Positions 10,772-21,875 of a stretch of DNA of 64,000 bases are shown one piece after another; within the stretch, counting starts at the first letter, position 1, and each line of letters starts with the position of its first letter. Under the pieces are notes generated by a model. The model was given only the letters and a program-made list of their open reading frames with translations. It had not been told where the DNA came from and ran no database searches. The stretch spans positions 248,001 through 312,000 of the forward strand of contig JAHGAU010000028.1 in NCBI GenBank assembly GCA_019925105.1. Reading direction: 5' to 3'. A program made the translations under genes and the position numbers. This stretch comes from Niebla homalea (Eukaryota > Ascomycota > Lecanoromycetes > Lecanorales > Ramalinaceae).

Positions 10772-13503
10772 CTAGCCAGCAGCGGCTACCGGCATGCCGG
10801 TCGGACTTTTCAAATCGCCTCCGTCCCCCTTTGCCTGCGGTGGCGCTACTGCACTCTCTGGCGCTGGCGTTGACGTTGGAGGCGATCGAGGGTCTTTGAT
10901 CTCAGGGGCAGGCGAGTGCGATGCGCTGCCATTGGGCACTTGAGCGTTCGATTTCGGTGGCAGGACATGCGGGCGCCACTTCTGCAAGAATTTTGTGGTG
11001 GGCCCTTTGGCGTCGTCGTCTGTGAGCATTCGTTAGGTTGACATTGGCACTGAATATACGAATGAGTGTTTCAGGGGCTTACAATTCCGCCAAAGATCTT
11101 CCATGGCGTCAATGCTGATCTCACGCGCGGGAGGCTTGTACATGATTAGGTAGCTATGCACACGTGTTAGCTTGACGTGGTCAACTGGAAAATTTACGTG
11201 GGGGTCCCAAAGAGCGTACAGTATGGCTTTGACAGCAAGATCGACTCGCTCTGGATCTTCGGCGAGACTCTTGACGCGCTCCAATACCTGCTCGCTCACC
11301 TCGGGTATCTCGGAGAGGAAGCGCATAAGTAATCTGTCCCTTGCGTCCAGGTATGGCTTGATGCCGTCCAGGATTTTGAGCACCCAGGTCTCGTAATACT
11401 GTTTTGGCGGTGACGCTTGGTCGTCCTTGTCTTTTCGTGAGGTGAAAGCTTGCTGCTGCAGCTTGTCATTGAACCATTCCTCGTTGAGCCACGCAATAGC
11501 CACATGTATTCGAGCTCGGAAGTCTTCCATGATGTACCTCCAAAGATTGTCCCTGATCACGTCGCCAAGCTGTGGTGGCCGGCCGCTTACCGGATTCAGC
11601 GCCTTCGACTCTACGTCTTCCTCACCATCATCGTACAAGCCAGCTGGGGCTCTTGTGGCCAGCCGCGTTATGAAGGTGATCCAGGCTTCCCGGTCGTAGG
11701 TACTACCGGCTATTCGGTTCAGACCAGATTTGGCTTTCTTGACGCTGGCTGGCTCATCGAGTACTGGGATCATGCTAAAGACTCGATTGATCGTCCCTCT
11801 GCCCACTTCTTCAGTCTCCTTCTGCGTCATAGGAGGGGGCTGAGGCAGCTTGAATGGACCAAGCGCGACTTCTGCCTGCGCTTCTGCTGAGTCTTCAGGG
11901 GGGAGAGCGTCCGCCCGATTCAGTATCTGCTCTCGATCCTCATTGGGCTCGAAGTCTGGTTCGTAGTCTTCTTCATCGTCGCCCTGTGCGCTGGACTGAG
12001 GTGGTTTGCTGATGGATAGAAATCGGGAGCGAACAAAATTTATCGCTTGATCTAGCTCCTGCTGGTTGATGTGAGCCAACAATCCCTGGGAAATGGAAAT
12101 GACAAGGTCTTGCGGAAGTTGCTTCACGTCGAAAGAGGCAAGCGTCTGGTCGCGAGTTAAGGTATAAAGCTGTGCAAGGCTGTTTGGTCCGTTAAGAGAA
12201 AGTGGGACCCCTGTATTGGGAGGGAGTTCAGCTCCCAGACGCCTCCTTTTGGTATTGTCCAGACCATCGGTGGGTTCAAGTGGAAGTGCTCGCTTCTTTG
12301 ATACTCCATCATCAAAGATATCAATTCGGTTTTGCGTCATGCGATCAACATATTGCTTGATTCGGGCAGCGATCGGAGATTCAGCATTCCTATAGAGGTT
12401 ACAAATCTGCACCTCGTGGGGTGATCGATCTGGCCAGGAGACATACTTGCGGTAGACATGGAGTAGCAAAGCTCTCGTACTCTTCTCCATGGACCTAATC
12501 TGAACTTTGGTCTTTGGAGACATGGGCGAGTTGGCTTGCTTCAGTGGATTGAATTTGAGTATAGCGGAGATTATTTTGTTGGCAATGGATTGCCGGGTCC
12601 GCAGAAGGATACCAAGGCAATTAAGAGTAGCATCGACAAGGATGGCATCACTGGAAGCCACAGATCAGGCTTTTGGTCTAGTGGTCTACGGTAAAGGGAT
12701 GCATACCTGGTCTCTTGGTTAAAAACATCCAGTAATCTGTCCAGCAAGCCTGACGTTTCAGGCTCCAATTTCGGTGGGGGAATCAGAGGGTGGTCGCGGG
12801 GAACAAGAGCAATGGACGTTTCGTTCTGCTCTGGACGCTACTCGGAATAGGCGTTAGATACCACCAATGGAATCGAGGATTGGGAAATTTGGAGGTATTT
12901 ACTCTTGGATCTGCAATGACGCCAGGCGTCTGTATCTGGATGACCTTCTGCACAAACTTGATGCAGCAGATCCTGACACCAGGCACGGATGTATCCCATC
13001 TTCTGAATATGTTTGACTTGATCAAAGCCATATTGTTCCAAACCGGCATATCGATTGGATTGTCGATACTACCAGTGTTGAAATGCTTTAGCATAGTTTC
13101 TTTATAGTGCCAGAATCGTCCAAGCTCTGTAAAGGTGGCATACAGAGAGCTTGAGGGGTAACAGCACATACATGTATTTGAATATCAACGGATACACGCT
13201 TGCACTAGCCTGTACTACGCCCTTCAGTACAGCAGTATCATGGCCACCGGGTACCTCGAGTAGATCTTTCAGGGTTGGTAGTACGGATATAGCCATTTGC
13301 TCTTTTACTTTGCTTGAGATGACAGGGCTCGCAAAGGTCTCGGCAAGGAACTCGACACCCCATCTTTGCAGCTCAAGGGCCGCGTTGGCTCCGACTATGG
13401 GCAAGATGCTCTCGACAACTCTAGGGTAGAAGGATGGGTCTCCGAGAACAATGCGACGAGCATCGTTGAGCTGGGCGATTTGCTTGTCAAGGGGCACAGC
13501 CAT
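10772..13503 (-). CDS. PTA1: Pta1/symplekin, mRNA 3'-end processing factor
   Basis: Scaffold subunit of the cleavage and polyadenylation factor, bridging cleavage factors and RNA polymerase II CTD phosphatase activity. Five exons: 13503-13172, 13068-12903, 12837-12707, 12650-11083 and 11019-10772, 814 residues; all introns are GT-AG (103, 65, 56 and 63 bp). Seen: the N-terminal symplekin/Pta1 (DUF3453-type) HEAT-like domain spans the first four exons, with VYPLIFKYI joining IDNPIDMPVWNNM, then GVRICCIKFVQKV and VPRDHPLIPPPKLE. An acidic linker follows (DDEEDYEPDFEPNEDREQ), then the long C-terminal helical part and a Pro/Ser-rich tail. The phase-1 join at 11083/11019 gives DLWRNYDDAKGPTTKF. 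It is divergent from the COA3-like gene, with 339 bp between start codons. Confidence 0.9.
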
Positions 13504-13842
13504 ATTAGGATCTGTATGTCAAATTACTGGACAAGTCCCTTGCACGCGCCTGAAAAGACCCGACCCCCAGATGCTTGACAGCTAGCTAAGATTTCGTGAC
13601 TCATATGGCGTTCTACATGAAGTGGGAACAGAGAGAAGAATGAATCATGAGAACCTGTCGTAGCGTATCCTGTTGCATGATGTGGGAGAAAAGCAAGTGT
13701 TGAGGGAATGGAACAAAGCTTTGGTTGAAGTGAAGCATCATTCAATTGTCTTCGAGCAGATTTGGCGCTAGTATAAATGCAAATTCCTTCCCGCATGAGC
13801 CCCAAACCCACATCCGATGGAATCCATACTTTATGAGCTATC
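13504..13842. promoter_or_regulatory. divergent PTA1/COA3 promoter
   Basis: 339 bp separating two outward-reading genes; it must carry both promoters. No specific site recognised. Confidence 0.5.
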
Positions 13843-14331
13843 ATGAACCCCACAATACTACAACAAGTACAGAATGGGATTGCAAGTTATTCATTGCTCC
13901 CAATCGCATCGATAACAGACACTGACCGAACTCATCAGATCCGATCGACTGCCTCGGTCCTCCTACTATGACAAGCATTACCGACAAACTGCTTCTCTGA
14001 TCCGCGCTCGACAGCCATATCTAGTCAAGAACATCTTTACGGGTCTCGGCCTGATGGCATTTACAGTAGGAGTCTGTGAGTCTCTACCATCTGTCACCAC
14101 GACGCCTTTCGCATCTGGCGCAGCCAGATGATCAGCAGACTGATTGATCATGCCGGAACAATAGATTCCTTCACTATCAAAGCTGTGGCGCAGGATGACT
14201 TCTCCGATGTCCCTATACCGGACGCGCCGCCTCAAGCAGCTCATACACCTCATATAGGCTACGATCGAGCATCAAGCGAAGGCGCGCTGAACGAGCGGAG
14301 AGAAAATGCCATTGATCGGGCTAGATCATAG
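13843..14331 (+). CDS. COA3: Coa3-type cytochrome c oxidase assembly factor
   Basis: Small inner-mitochondrial-membrane protein that in yeast works with Cox14 and Mss51 in COX1 translation and assembly. Three exons: 13843-13866, 13919-14075 and 14165-14331, 115 residues. Seen: SYYDKHYRQTASLIRARQPY followed by a single membrane segment (NIFTGLGLMAFTVGVYSFTI) and then KAVAQDDFSDVPIPD, the order and wording typical of fungal Coa3 proteins. The middle exon has an in-frame stop just upstream and no ATG, so a 24-nt first exon (MNPTILQQ, donor GTACAG, phase 0) is proposed; that N-terminus is the least certain part. The second intron is phase 1, and its splice rebuilds GVYSFTIKAV. The tail after residue 80 is variable and polar. 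Confidence 0.8.
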
Positions 14332-14779
14332 AGATAGGGAGGTGGCAGCAATACTCTGAGCGGCTTTTCTTTGAAAGGAGGGATGACCGAGCTTAGAGCC
14401 GCAGGTGGGCTTGGAGTCCTGAGGAGTTTCGCGCGCGGCGATGGAATATTTGTCCCACGATCAGCATAGAGCAAGTGGCGATGTTTGCTACACTGGAACA
14501 AAGAGAGGATACAAATCCCAGCGCATTGTGAGTCAAGTTCATCCTATTCCAAAGGGCCCCGCTTGGTATGAGAATGCTCGGTTATCTGTACATTACCGCT
14601 GCTCAAACCAGTCCTGCCGGTCGTGGTTCATATGCAAGAAATACTTCATCTACTATACAGAAAATATCCTGCTTTCAACGTTCGAATATTCCGCTGCCAA
14701 CGTGGTACATTGCATCTGCCATGCAATTATTAACATAATTTGCGTCGAACCTTCCCTTGAACCTTTCCTTGAGTTGTTC
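14332..14779. other. convergent 3' region
   Basis: Between the ends of the COA3-like gene and the GPI-anchored protein gene. No coding signal seen. Confidence 0.45.
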
Positions 14780-15540
14780 TCAAATAACAGCAGCGACACC
14801 AAGCAGCATCGCGACCAAACCTCCTTGCACGTTCAAGACGTTCTTGATACTGGCGCCAGATGTGGGTGCAGCCTCCGCTGTTGTGGCGGCTTCCCTGCTT
14901 GAGGCAGCTCTGGAGCTGGCGGGTGCAGTTGTGCCAGAGGTCATGCTCGTCATGGATCCCGTGGTCATGGACGTTCCGCTGGTCATGGTGGCCATCGAGC
15001 TCATAGTGCTCATTGTGCTCATGGTGCTCATGGTGCTCATCGCCGACAAGGTCGACGCAGCAGATGATGCGCTCATCATGGTGGAAGCTCCAGTTGAAGC
15101 AGCGCTCGGAGTGACGGACTCGACGGTGTTCTTCGACTCCACGACAAATTGAGGGGTGTAATTCTGCTCACTCGGGTCGCTGACGGGGTTTATGGCGAGC
15201 GTGTAGTCGCTGTTGCGCGTAGTGTCGGCAGGAAGAGTGAAAGTGTAAGAGCCCGAATTGGGGATGCTCGCTGCATGAAGTCAGCATCAGGGTTTGAGAA
15301 TGACGCCGCCCTGATTTGAAGAGACCTACATGCAATGACTGTGCCCTTGTTAAGATCGCTCGCCGCGCCGTTTCTCAGAGTCAAGGTCACAGGACCTTGG
15401 GTTGTCGGTGTCCATTTGATTGTCGAGGGCTGGCCAGCGGTAACCATGTAGGAGCTATCAACGGTGAAGGGATTCTCTGTTGACTGAGCCGCGACACATG
15501 CGACCAGACCGGCGACCAAAGCAAAGGTGGAAAATAGCAT
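14780..15540 (-). CDS. GPI-anchored Ser/Thr-rich cell-wall protein
   Basis: Predicted extracellular protein tethered by a GPI anchor. Two exons: 15540-15330 and 15270-14780 (59-bp intron, phase 1), 233 residues. Seen: signal peptide (MLFSTFALVAGLVACVAAQ), a compact beta-type domain (NPFTVDSSYMVTAGQPSTIKW ending PQFVVES) like the N-terminal domain of fungal Kre9/Knh1-like and Ser-Thr-rich GPI proteins, then a Ser/Thr/Met-rich stalk with repeated M-S-T triplets, and a hydrophobic C-terminus (GGLVAMLLGVAAVI) after a small-residue TSGAS region suited to GPI attachment. Heavy O-mannosylation is expected. Exact partners or cell-wall role cannot be read from sequence; adhesion or wall remodelling are only analogies. 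Confidence 0.85.
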
Positions 15541-17311
15541 CTTGATCTAACAAGGCGGACAAGTTTGGTCGAGAGGCTGATGCGCGATTTATGGGATGTC
15601 CATGCGCTCGAGTGATTTTCTGGTAAAATAGCAAAGAGTATGTATATAGGAAGAGATGCTCAAATTTGTATTAAGAACGGAAGTCGATATGTATACAGTA
15701 ATGAGAGCAGCAATAAATGAGAGACGAGTAGATTCACCAAATATGAAATATACGAGAAATCATGCAGCATGCGGAGGATAGGAAATTGGTGATCACTGAT
15801 CACTGATCACTGATGAACCCTGCAATTTGGGTGATCCCGATGGTACCTTACCTTAGCTCCGCTAGAGTGCCGGGGGCTGAGTGGAGAATGCTTCGTGACG
15901 GCGCTAAGCTTGCCGGGTCATCCAGGGGGCCAAATGAGGCAAAAACGTTTTAGGGGTACCGTGGAAGATCCATGCCAGATTCGTCCTTGTTCTCTCCTTC
16001 ATGACCTCACCTTGTCTTGCGGTCTACTGTTCTTCATTTGGTTGTTCCTTCAGTGTACGCTTATTGTAAAGCATTTTTTTTAAAGAACTTTCGAGTTTGG
16101 AAGACATAAGTGCTTAGCATACAATGTACCAACTGGCCCATTGTCTCCTTTGACCAGCGACTGCTGTGCTACCCTGTCTATTAACGTCATGGACATCAGG
16201 TCCACACATTTATCAATGGAGCTGTTCCAATGAGAACTGCTATTGTGGAATTCTTTTCTGACTGTCTCCCTTGTTTCGCGGGGTGACTTTAGACAGGAAC
16301 AGTGGCGACGCGTCAATGAAGCCAGTTGCGCCTTTACCCTCTGTTCTGAGCGGCAAAAGAGGAGAGGGGTCCAAGATTATCTAACAGAGAATGCACAATC
16401 AGTCTGAAAGATGGAGGAGAAGATATCGACGCATGCCTTCACCATCAAGGAGTTTAAATCGAACTTTCTCACAAGAGGAAGCAATTTCTCTGTTCTCGCG
16501 CTCTACGGCAATCGGGTGCATTGCCCGGCACGCTCATAATATTGGAAGCCTCTTCTGTGGAAAAGACCAAAACCGTCTCTAGGTAGACGGCCAAGAAAAT
16601 ACCTGGCAAACACGTCAGTCTAATTTGCTCAGTCATCTGTAGATAGTACCAGAAAGATACTGACTTCACATGAATCCTGATGCTTCTTCATTCGTTCGGT
16701 GAGGTCGTGGGGAAATAAACAACCGCGCAGGTTTACATTGACTCATTCATATCCAGCACCCGCCCTTCTGGTCTCTGACAATCGCGTATACGATGGCGGC
16801 TGCTGCTGCTTAGGGACCCGGGTCATCCCCCCTCCCCGGAGCGGCAGGGTGGGATATATCTGTGGACATGAACGTAGCTCTAGTAAGAAAAGGTCGTGTA
16901 GTCCTTGCGTGAAACAATAGCAGACTTTCTTTATCTTTTCTGACTGTCAGATTGAAGTTGGACGTTGTCTTCCTTACTTTGAAGAGTTCGATTCCGCGTA
17001 TTTGAGCTTCTCAACGCTGTTCCCTTGCAGATAGATATTTGCCTAATTTGATCCCAGAATCGTCTAGTAAAATATTACTATCAAAACATTTTCGCTGGCA
17101 TAGGCAGTCATCGCTAGAAAAAGGGACGTTCATTCTAGGGCTGGATCATTTCAAAAGAAATTTGCCAGTATAGCTTCGCATACTTCCTATCAATCACAGA
17201 CCAGGATACAAGTTTGTTCGTGACCAGACACGAAAAGCAAATTTTTCTCTTCCAAACAAAGTCGCCTCAGTCCCATAGGATAGAGGATCAGACAGCCGCT
17301 TCGAGTACTTT
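15541..17311. other. 1.8 kb gene-poor stretch with TGATCAC repeat
   Basis: Upstream region of the GPI-protein gene and downstream region of the first tandem paralogue. Three perfect TGATCAC units plus a partial one lie at 15790-15814. No supported gene, transposon end or RNA gene seen. Confidence 0.4.
15790..15814. repeat. TGATCAC tandem repeat
   Basis: Three exact copies of a 7-bp unit and a partial fourth, about 250 bp upstream of the GPI-protein start codon. Confidence 0.85.
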
Positions 17312-19050
17312 CTACAACGTGATGTCAAAATTCTCCTCTGAACCTCGCGCGTTCTCAAGGCCAGCCCCATATTTAGGCTCCAATTCAACCTCGAATTCCG
17401 AGTTCTGCTCCTCAGTCATGTTTTCCATGATGATCCTGGTCCACCTCTGACGCATACGAGTGTAGACGTTCTCGTCTCCATGCTCCACGGTAGTGGAGTA
17501 AGCAGCGTTGCTCGTGTACAGGGTAAAGACAATGCGGTGAATGTGTGAGCCGCTGACGAATTGGCTGATTTCATCGAACAATGCCCTGACAGTCCGATTG
17601 TGAAGAGCGCCCCGTACCCATGTGAAGCTATGTAGCCGTGGGCTGCGTGCAGTGATGATGCTGAAAAAGACGTTCGCTTCTTTGGTATTAGCTGGATGTT
17701 GCTTGATTCCGGAAGCTTGTGTCGTTGAGGTTACAGCTGCAGGGCCTTGAAAGGATTGCAAGGCTGGTACTTGTCCTTCGTCCATTTTGTGCACCGCATA
17801 ACCCGGTAGGAACATTTGCATCAAAGCAGGGCTATCTGGTCCCTCAGAAAATCTTGACCGCATTGCATTTGTCACTGTCAAGGCAGGGTTAGGCCGCTCT
17901 TCGCCGGACCGATTTTTCTTCCTCTTCCCAAGATTCTGGACATCGTAGTCACTATCGAGATTACTCGCAGCTCTTTTCTGCACATTTCCATTGATGGACT
18001 CGCTTTGGCTTGTTGGACGACCCTGTATTCCGGTCTTATCAGCATTGAGAGTGTTTATTGAATGCCCGGCGATGCCACGAACGTATTTCTTTGGATCATA
18101 GAGAATAGTGCAGCTCTACAGAGGATACAAGAAGGTATCATGCAGACTGAAGCAGGGATCGAGCTTACCAATAATTCTCGAGCCGCGTTCTTGGGAGATG
18201 AGCGCTCAACTTCATCACTGGACTGCTCAACTACGCTCTTATGATCTTTCTCATCGATGGGTGATGAAACGCTTCTCATGTGCGTTCTCGGCGTTTTGGC
18301 CTTTTCTGGCTGCTGCTGTACGGGTCGAGTAGGGACCTCTGTGTTTCCAGCTGCCTCTGTGTTTTTAGCTGCAAAAGATGTACTTCTAGTCCGGCCGAGC
18401 TGCAGATGTGGCCACTCCCACTTTTGATGATAAGGTGGAATTTTGGGTTGGCTAAGGATTGATTAGTTCGAATTCCTCGGATATTGAGTAACACATACGG
18501 TTTGATGTCAGCAATCCCACGCTTGGGCAAAGACGTTGACGAGCGGACTGGATCCGCTGCTTTGGGATCACTCCGGATGATTGGCATGGTTTGATCTGCG
18601 ACTGCGAGGTCTCCTCCTTGCTTTCCTGCCTCGTAAATATGTCGATATTGATGGTCATTGTGGTTCTGGCGCCAGAAGAGCTGCGAGAGTATGTCTGTGA
18701 TTCTTTCAGACGCTCCCGTCAGTTTCGGATTTCGTATTCCCGTGGAGTACTTACAGGGTTTGGTCCTTGGGATACTTGAGAACATCAGCAGCTAACCCGT
18801 TGTTGGAAGGCCAGAAGTCTTCCCCGTTGTTCTTGTGCAACAAGAATGAAATCGCTAGGCTTATGCATTCATCTTGGGCCGAGACCCAATCCAGTAGATC
18901 AATGACATTTTTTCCAAACCGTCTAAGGTATTGACGCCTCCACTCGTATGTTGCGGTTTTAAGTGGACCTTTACGAGAAGGTTCAAACCCCAGCAGATTA
19001 TACAGCTCCGTAACCAAGGGAATGCTGGCACTGGCCACTGGTGGCGCCAT
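17312..19050 (-). CDS. tandem family protein, copy A (unknown function)
   Basis: Not recognised. Four exons: 19050-18755, 18702-18499, 18451-18169 and 18022-17312, 497 residues; introns of 52, 47 and 146 bp are all GT-AG. Seen: an N-terminal block of about 100 residues (IPLVTELYNLLGF, then EWRRQYLRRFGKNVIDLLDW, ending in FWPS), a middle block with ILSQLFWRQ and the motif WEWPHLQLGRTR, a basic stretch (GKRKKNRSGEE) that could be a nuclear signal, and a C-terminal block of about 110 residues beginning SIITARSPRLHSFTW and ending at the extreme C-terminus with NFDITL. The same blocks recur in the two genes downstream in this window. No catalytic motif, membrane segment or signal peptide is visible. 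The 146-bp third intron is the longest of the copy. Confidence 0.75.
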
Positions 19051-20193
19051 TTGAGAAAATGTTTGTAGATTCTAATAACGTCCTCTCTCTCCGTAATCTG
19101 CCATGGTTTGGAGACCATCAGAATAATAGGGCGGATGAATGATGATGACATAACGTTTGAGGTCTGCATGTATCAACGTTGGGAGCAGGGTCCGCTTGAC
19201 ACATGTATGAAGTGTTGTACATGAAAGGGACGCCAAAACGCTAGGCTATCTACGTCCTGTGTCAGAACGTGGAGAACAGTCACCCCAAGCATATTAAAAG
19301 GTGACTGTGATATCAGCTCAAGGTTGAGTCCGGCTGTGATGTGCTACCAACTCATCTAATTATGTTTGTATGGGAGCCATGATACTTTATCCTTGGGAGC
19401 AATTCAAGCACCTTAAATGCCATTTTGGATCCTCATTAACAATATGGTAATCCAGCAACGAGCATTGTCACAATGACAACTACGAAACAATCTTGGACTG
19501 GCAATCGGAATGTATTTAGACGCATCAATGGGCAGCCTGATTTTGTCGTGCGTACAGTGCCATGCTGCCAGTCCCATCAAACGCCTAGAAGGGTGACAGC
19601 GAATTACAAACGTTATCTATACTGATGAATGCTCGATCTTGAAGCCAACGTTAGATTCAGATGTACCCTAAGCGCGCCCTAGTTAATCTTATCGAGATTC
19701 TATATCTGTTGCTTAGAACCTCGTCCGAAGAGGCCTATTTTAGCGATCGGATACCCGGCACATACGCTGAAATTCTTCTCGATTGAGCTCGAGTTGTTCT
19801 TTTGTAGAATGGTATCGAATTATTGCTTTGTTAAGTCATCGGCTTCAGGAGCTCTCGGAGCTTTCAGAATTCTCAGAACGTCAGGGTTTTAGAACTCTTA
19901 GAGCCATTAGAGCTTTGAGAGCGTTTCGCTTGCTAGCTCTCACTTTTAAGACTTTTGTGGGTGCTGGAAAAGTTGAAGCACATTTCTTTCTCAGGCTGAA
20001 CTCCGTAGACGGTGATGATATCTGTCAGTGGTTGTACATAAGGTTATGAAGAAATCGCTACATCCAAATCAGTCAAAGAATAAGGTGCAAGACATTATAG
20101 AAAAGGCACGCATGGCATATTCCTCTTTGAGCAACTTAGCCCGCCTGATCAAAATACACGAGCCAAGGCATCACAAGTCCAGTCCAACCTCTT
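19051..20193. other. spacer between tandem copies A and B
   Basis: 1.1 kb without supported genes. A degenerate GAGCTYT-type repeat occupies about 19848-19944 and reads as Leu/Arg-rich nonsense in one frame. No transposon remnant recognised. Confidence 0.4.
19848..19944. repeat. degenerate GAGCTYT/AGAGCYT minisatellite
   Basis: About 100 bp built of diverged units around GAGCTCTC, GAGCTTTC, GAACTCTTA and GAGCTTTGA, in the spacer between copies A and B. Confidence 0.5.
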
Positions 20194-21875
20194 TCACAAC
20201 GTGATATCGAATTCCTCGTCCGCAGCATGTCTGACCTTCTCAGAAGGAGCCCTATACTTGGGCTCCAGATCGACATTGAATACAGAGTTGATCCCTTCTG
20301 CCATCTCCTGTTTGATGATTTTTTCCCATCTATTGCGCATATTGTTGAATGTATTCTCATCTTGACGGTCGACAGATGTTATATAGGTAGCGGCCCGCAT
20401 CTGCAAGGTGAACGTAATGCTCTCAACATAAGCTCCTTCAATATATTGGCTGACTTCCTCCAGTAAACCTGCCCAGGTCCCGTTGGATAGTTCACCGCCA
20501 GTCCATGTGACGTTGCAGAGCCGTGGCTTGCGCGCTGTAATTATGTTGTAATGTATCTCCGTGGACTTCGAAAATGTTGTAGCCTGAATCGCATTACCAA
20601 GACCACGCAGTGGCACAGTGGCGGTCTGGCCACAGTTACTATCAAAGGCAGCCACTTGCCCTGCTCCAGCTAATCCATCAGCAAGACCATGTAGCAATGG
20701 CCCAGTAGCCACAGGTCTGAGAGATCCCGGCCATGGTCTCGAGTGTTTCGCATTGGTGACTTCCAGGGAAGAGCGAAGCTGGCCCTCGCCATCTATATCT
20801 CGCTGTCTCTTCCAGAACTTTAGCCTGCCAGCATACCTATCAAAGTCTATGACATTTCCAGCCTTCTTTCTATTATCTTCTCCTTGAGGACCCTGGATTA
20901 TGTCAGTATGAGTTTCCAACAGTTTTAACGGCATCTTTTCCTACAATTCCAGTATTCAACTCGGCTGGAGTATTCGATACGTTCCTGTCCAGGCTTACCC
21001 ATGAGTTCTGAGAAATACCATCAGAGGATGCATGACCAACCCCATCGATGAAGAGGTTGACTATGTGCCTTGCATTGGTTATGGAAAATCCCGCAGACCC
21101 TTTTGTGGGCACTTTTAGCAGCTTGACATCGCGTTGGTTCTTTCGCAATCCTTCTGTGGGACGCACTGCATTTGCGGCCAAAAGAGTGACACCTCTTGTA
21201 CGGCCAAGTTGCGAATGTGGCCAGTTCCAATTCTCATGGAAGTGCGGGACCTTGGGAACGCTGACATCGCGTGAGCTTGAGCCATAAAACGGTTGACAAG
21301 CTTGATCGGGTCTTACGATCGCATGATAGAGCTTTCACTTTGGAGCAAAGAGCCTCGAGCTCGAACCAAATCGGCTTGCTCCAGATCATCTTGGGGATTG
21401 GGTAGCGTCTTGGGTTCGACTTCGTCCACTTCTGACTCTTCCATGCTTTGCGAATGACGATCGCGGTTCTGGTGCTCGTTTGCTATCTGACGCCAGAATA
21501 GCTGTGAAAGCAGGTCTACGAGCCTTTCGTACTTTGTCAATTTGGTCCTTTTACGCTCAGACGGGGCGCTTACAAAGCTTGGTCCCTTGGACACTTAGGC
21601 ACATCTGATTCAGAACGATCGTCGGATGGCCAGTATGTCTCTCCATTCCTGTGGTTCATGAGGAACGTTGCGGCAATGCTTCGAAACTGATTTCTGTTCT
21701 TGTCCCAGTCTAGCAAGTCCTTGAGTGCCAACCCGAATCGCTCAAGGTACTGGCGTCTCCATGCATATGTGGCGTCCGCGAAATCCTTAGACGGCCTTCC
21801 AGACTTGGGGTTAAAACCAAGGCTGCGGTAGAGCTGTCGCGTCAGGGGAATCTCGTTGCGAGATATGGGTGTCAT
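20194..21875 (-). CDS. tandem family protein, copy B (unknown function)
   Basis: Not recognised; paralogue of copy A. Four exons: 21875-21574, 21523-21317, 21260-20999 and 20892-20194, 489 residues; introns of 50, 56 and 106 bp have the same phases (2, 2, 0) and places as in copy A. The start at 21875 (MTPISRNEIPLTRQLY) aligns with the start of copy A (MAPPVASASIPLVTELY). Seen: TYAWRRQYLERFG, YWPS, LLSQLFWRQ, NWPHSQLGRTR and a C-terminal block (NIITARKPRLCNVTWTGGEL) ending EEFDITL. Protein similarity to A is clear but modest, concentrated in these motifs, so the duplication is old or the genes evolve fast. It has no disabling change that I could find. Function unknown. Confidence 0.75.

Noticed and set aside
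16980..17000. TTCGATTCC, resembling a tRNA B box
   Set aside because: No A box or cloverleaf can be built around it; the similar TTCGAATTCC near 18467 also fails.
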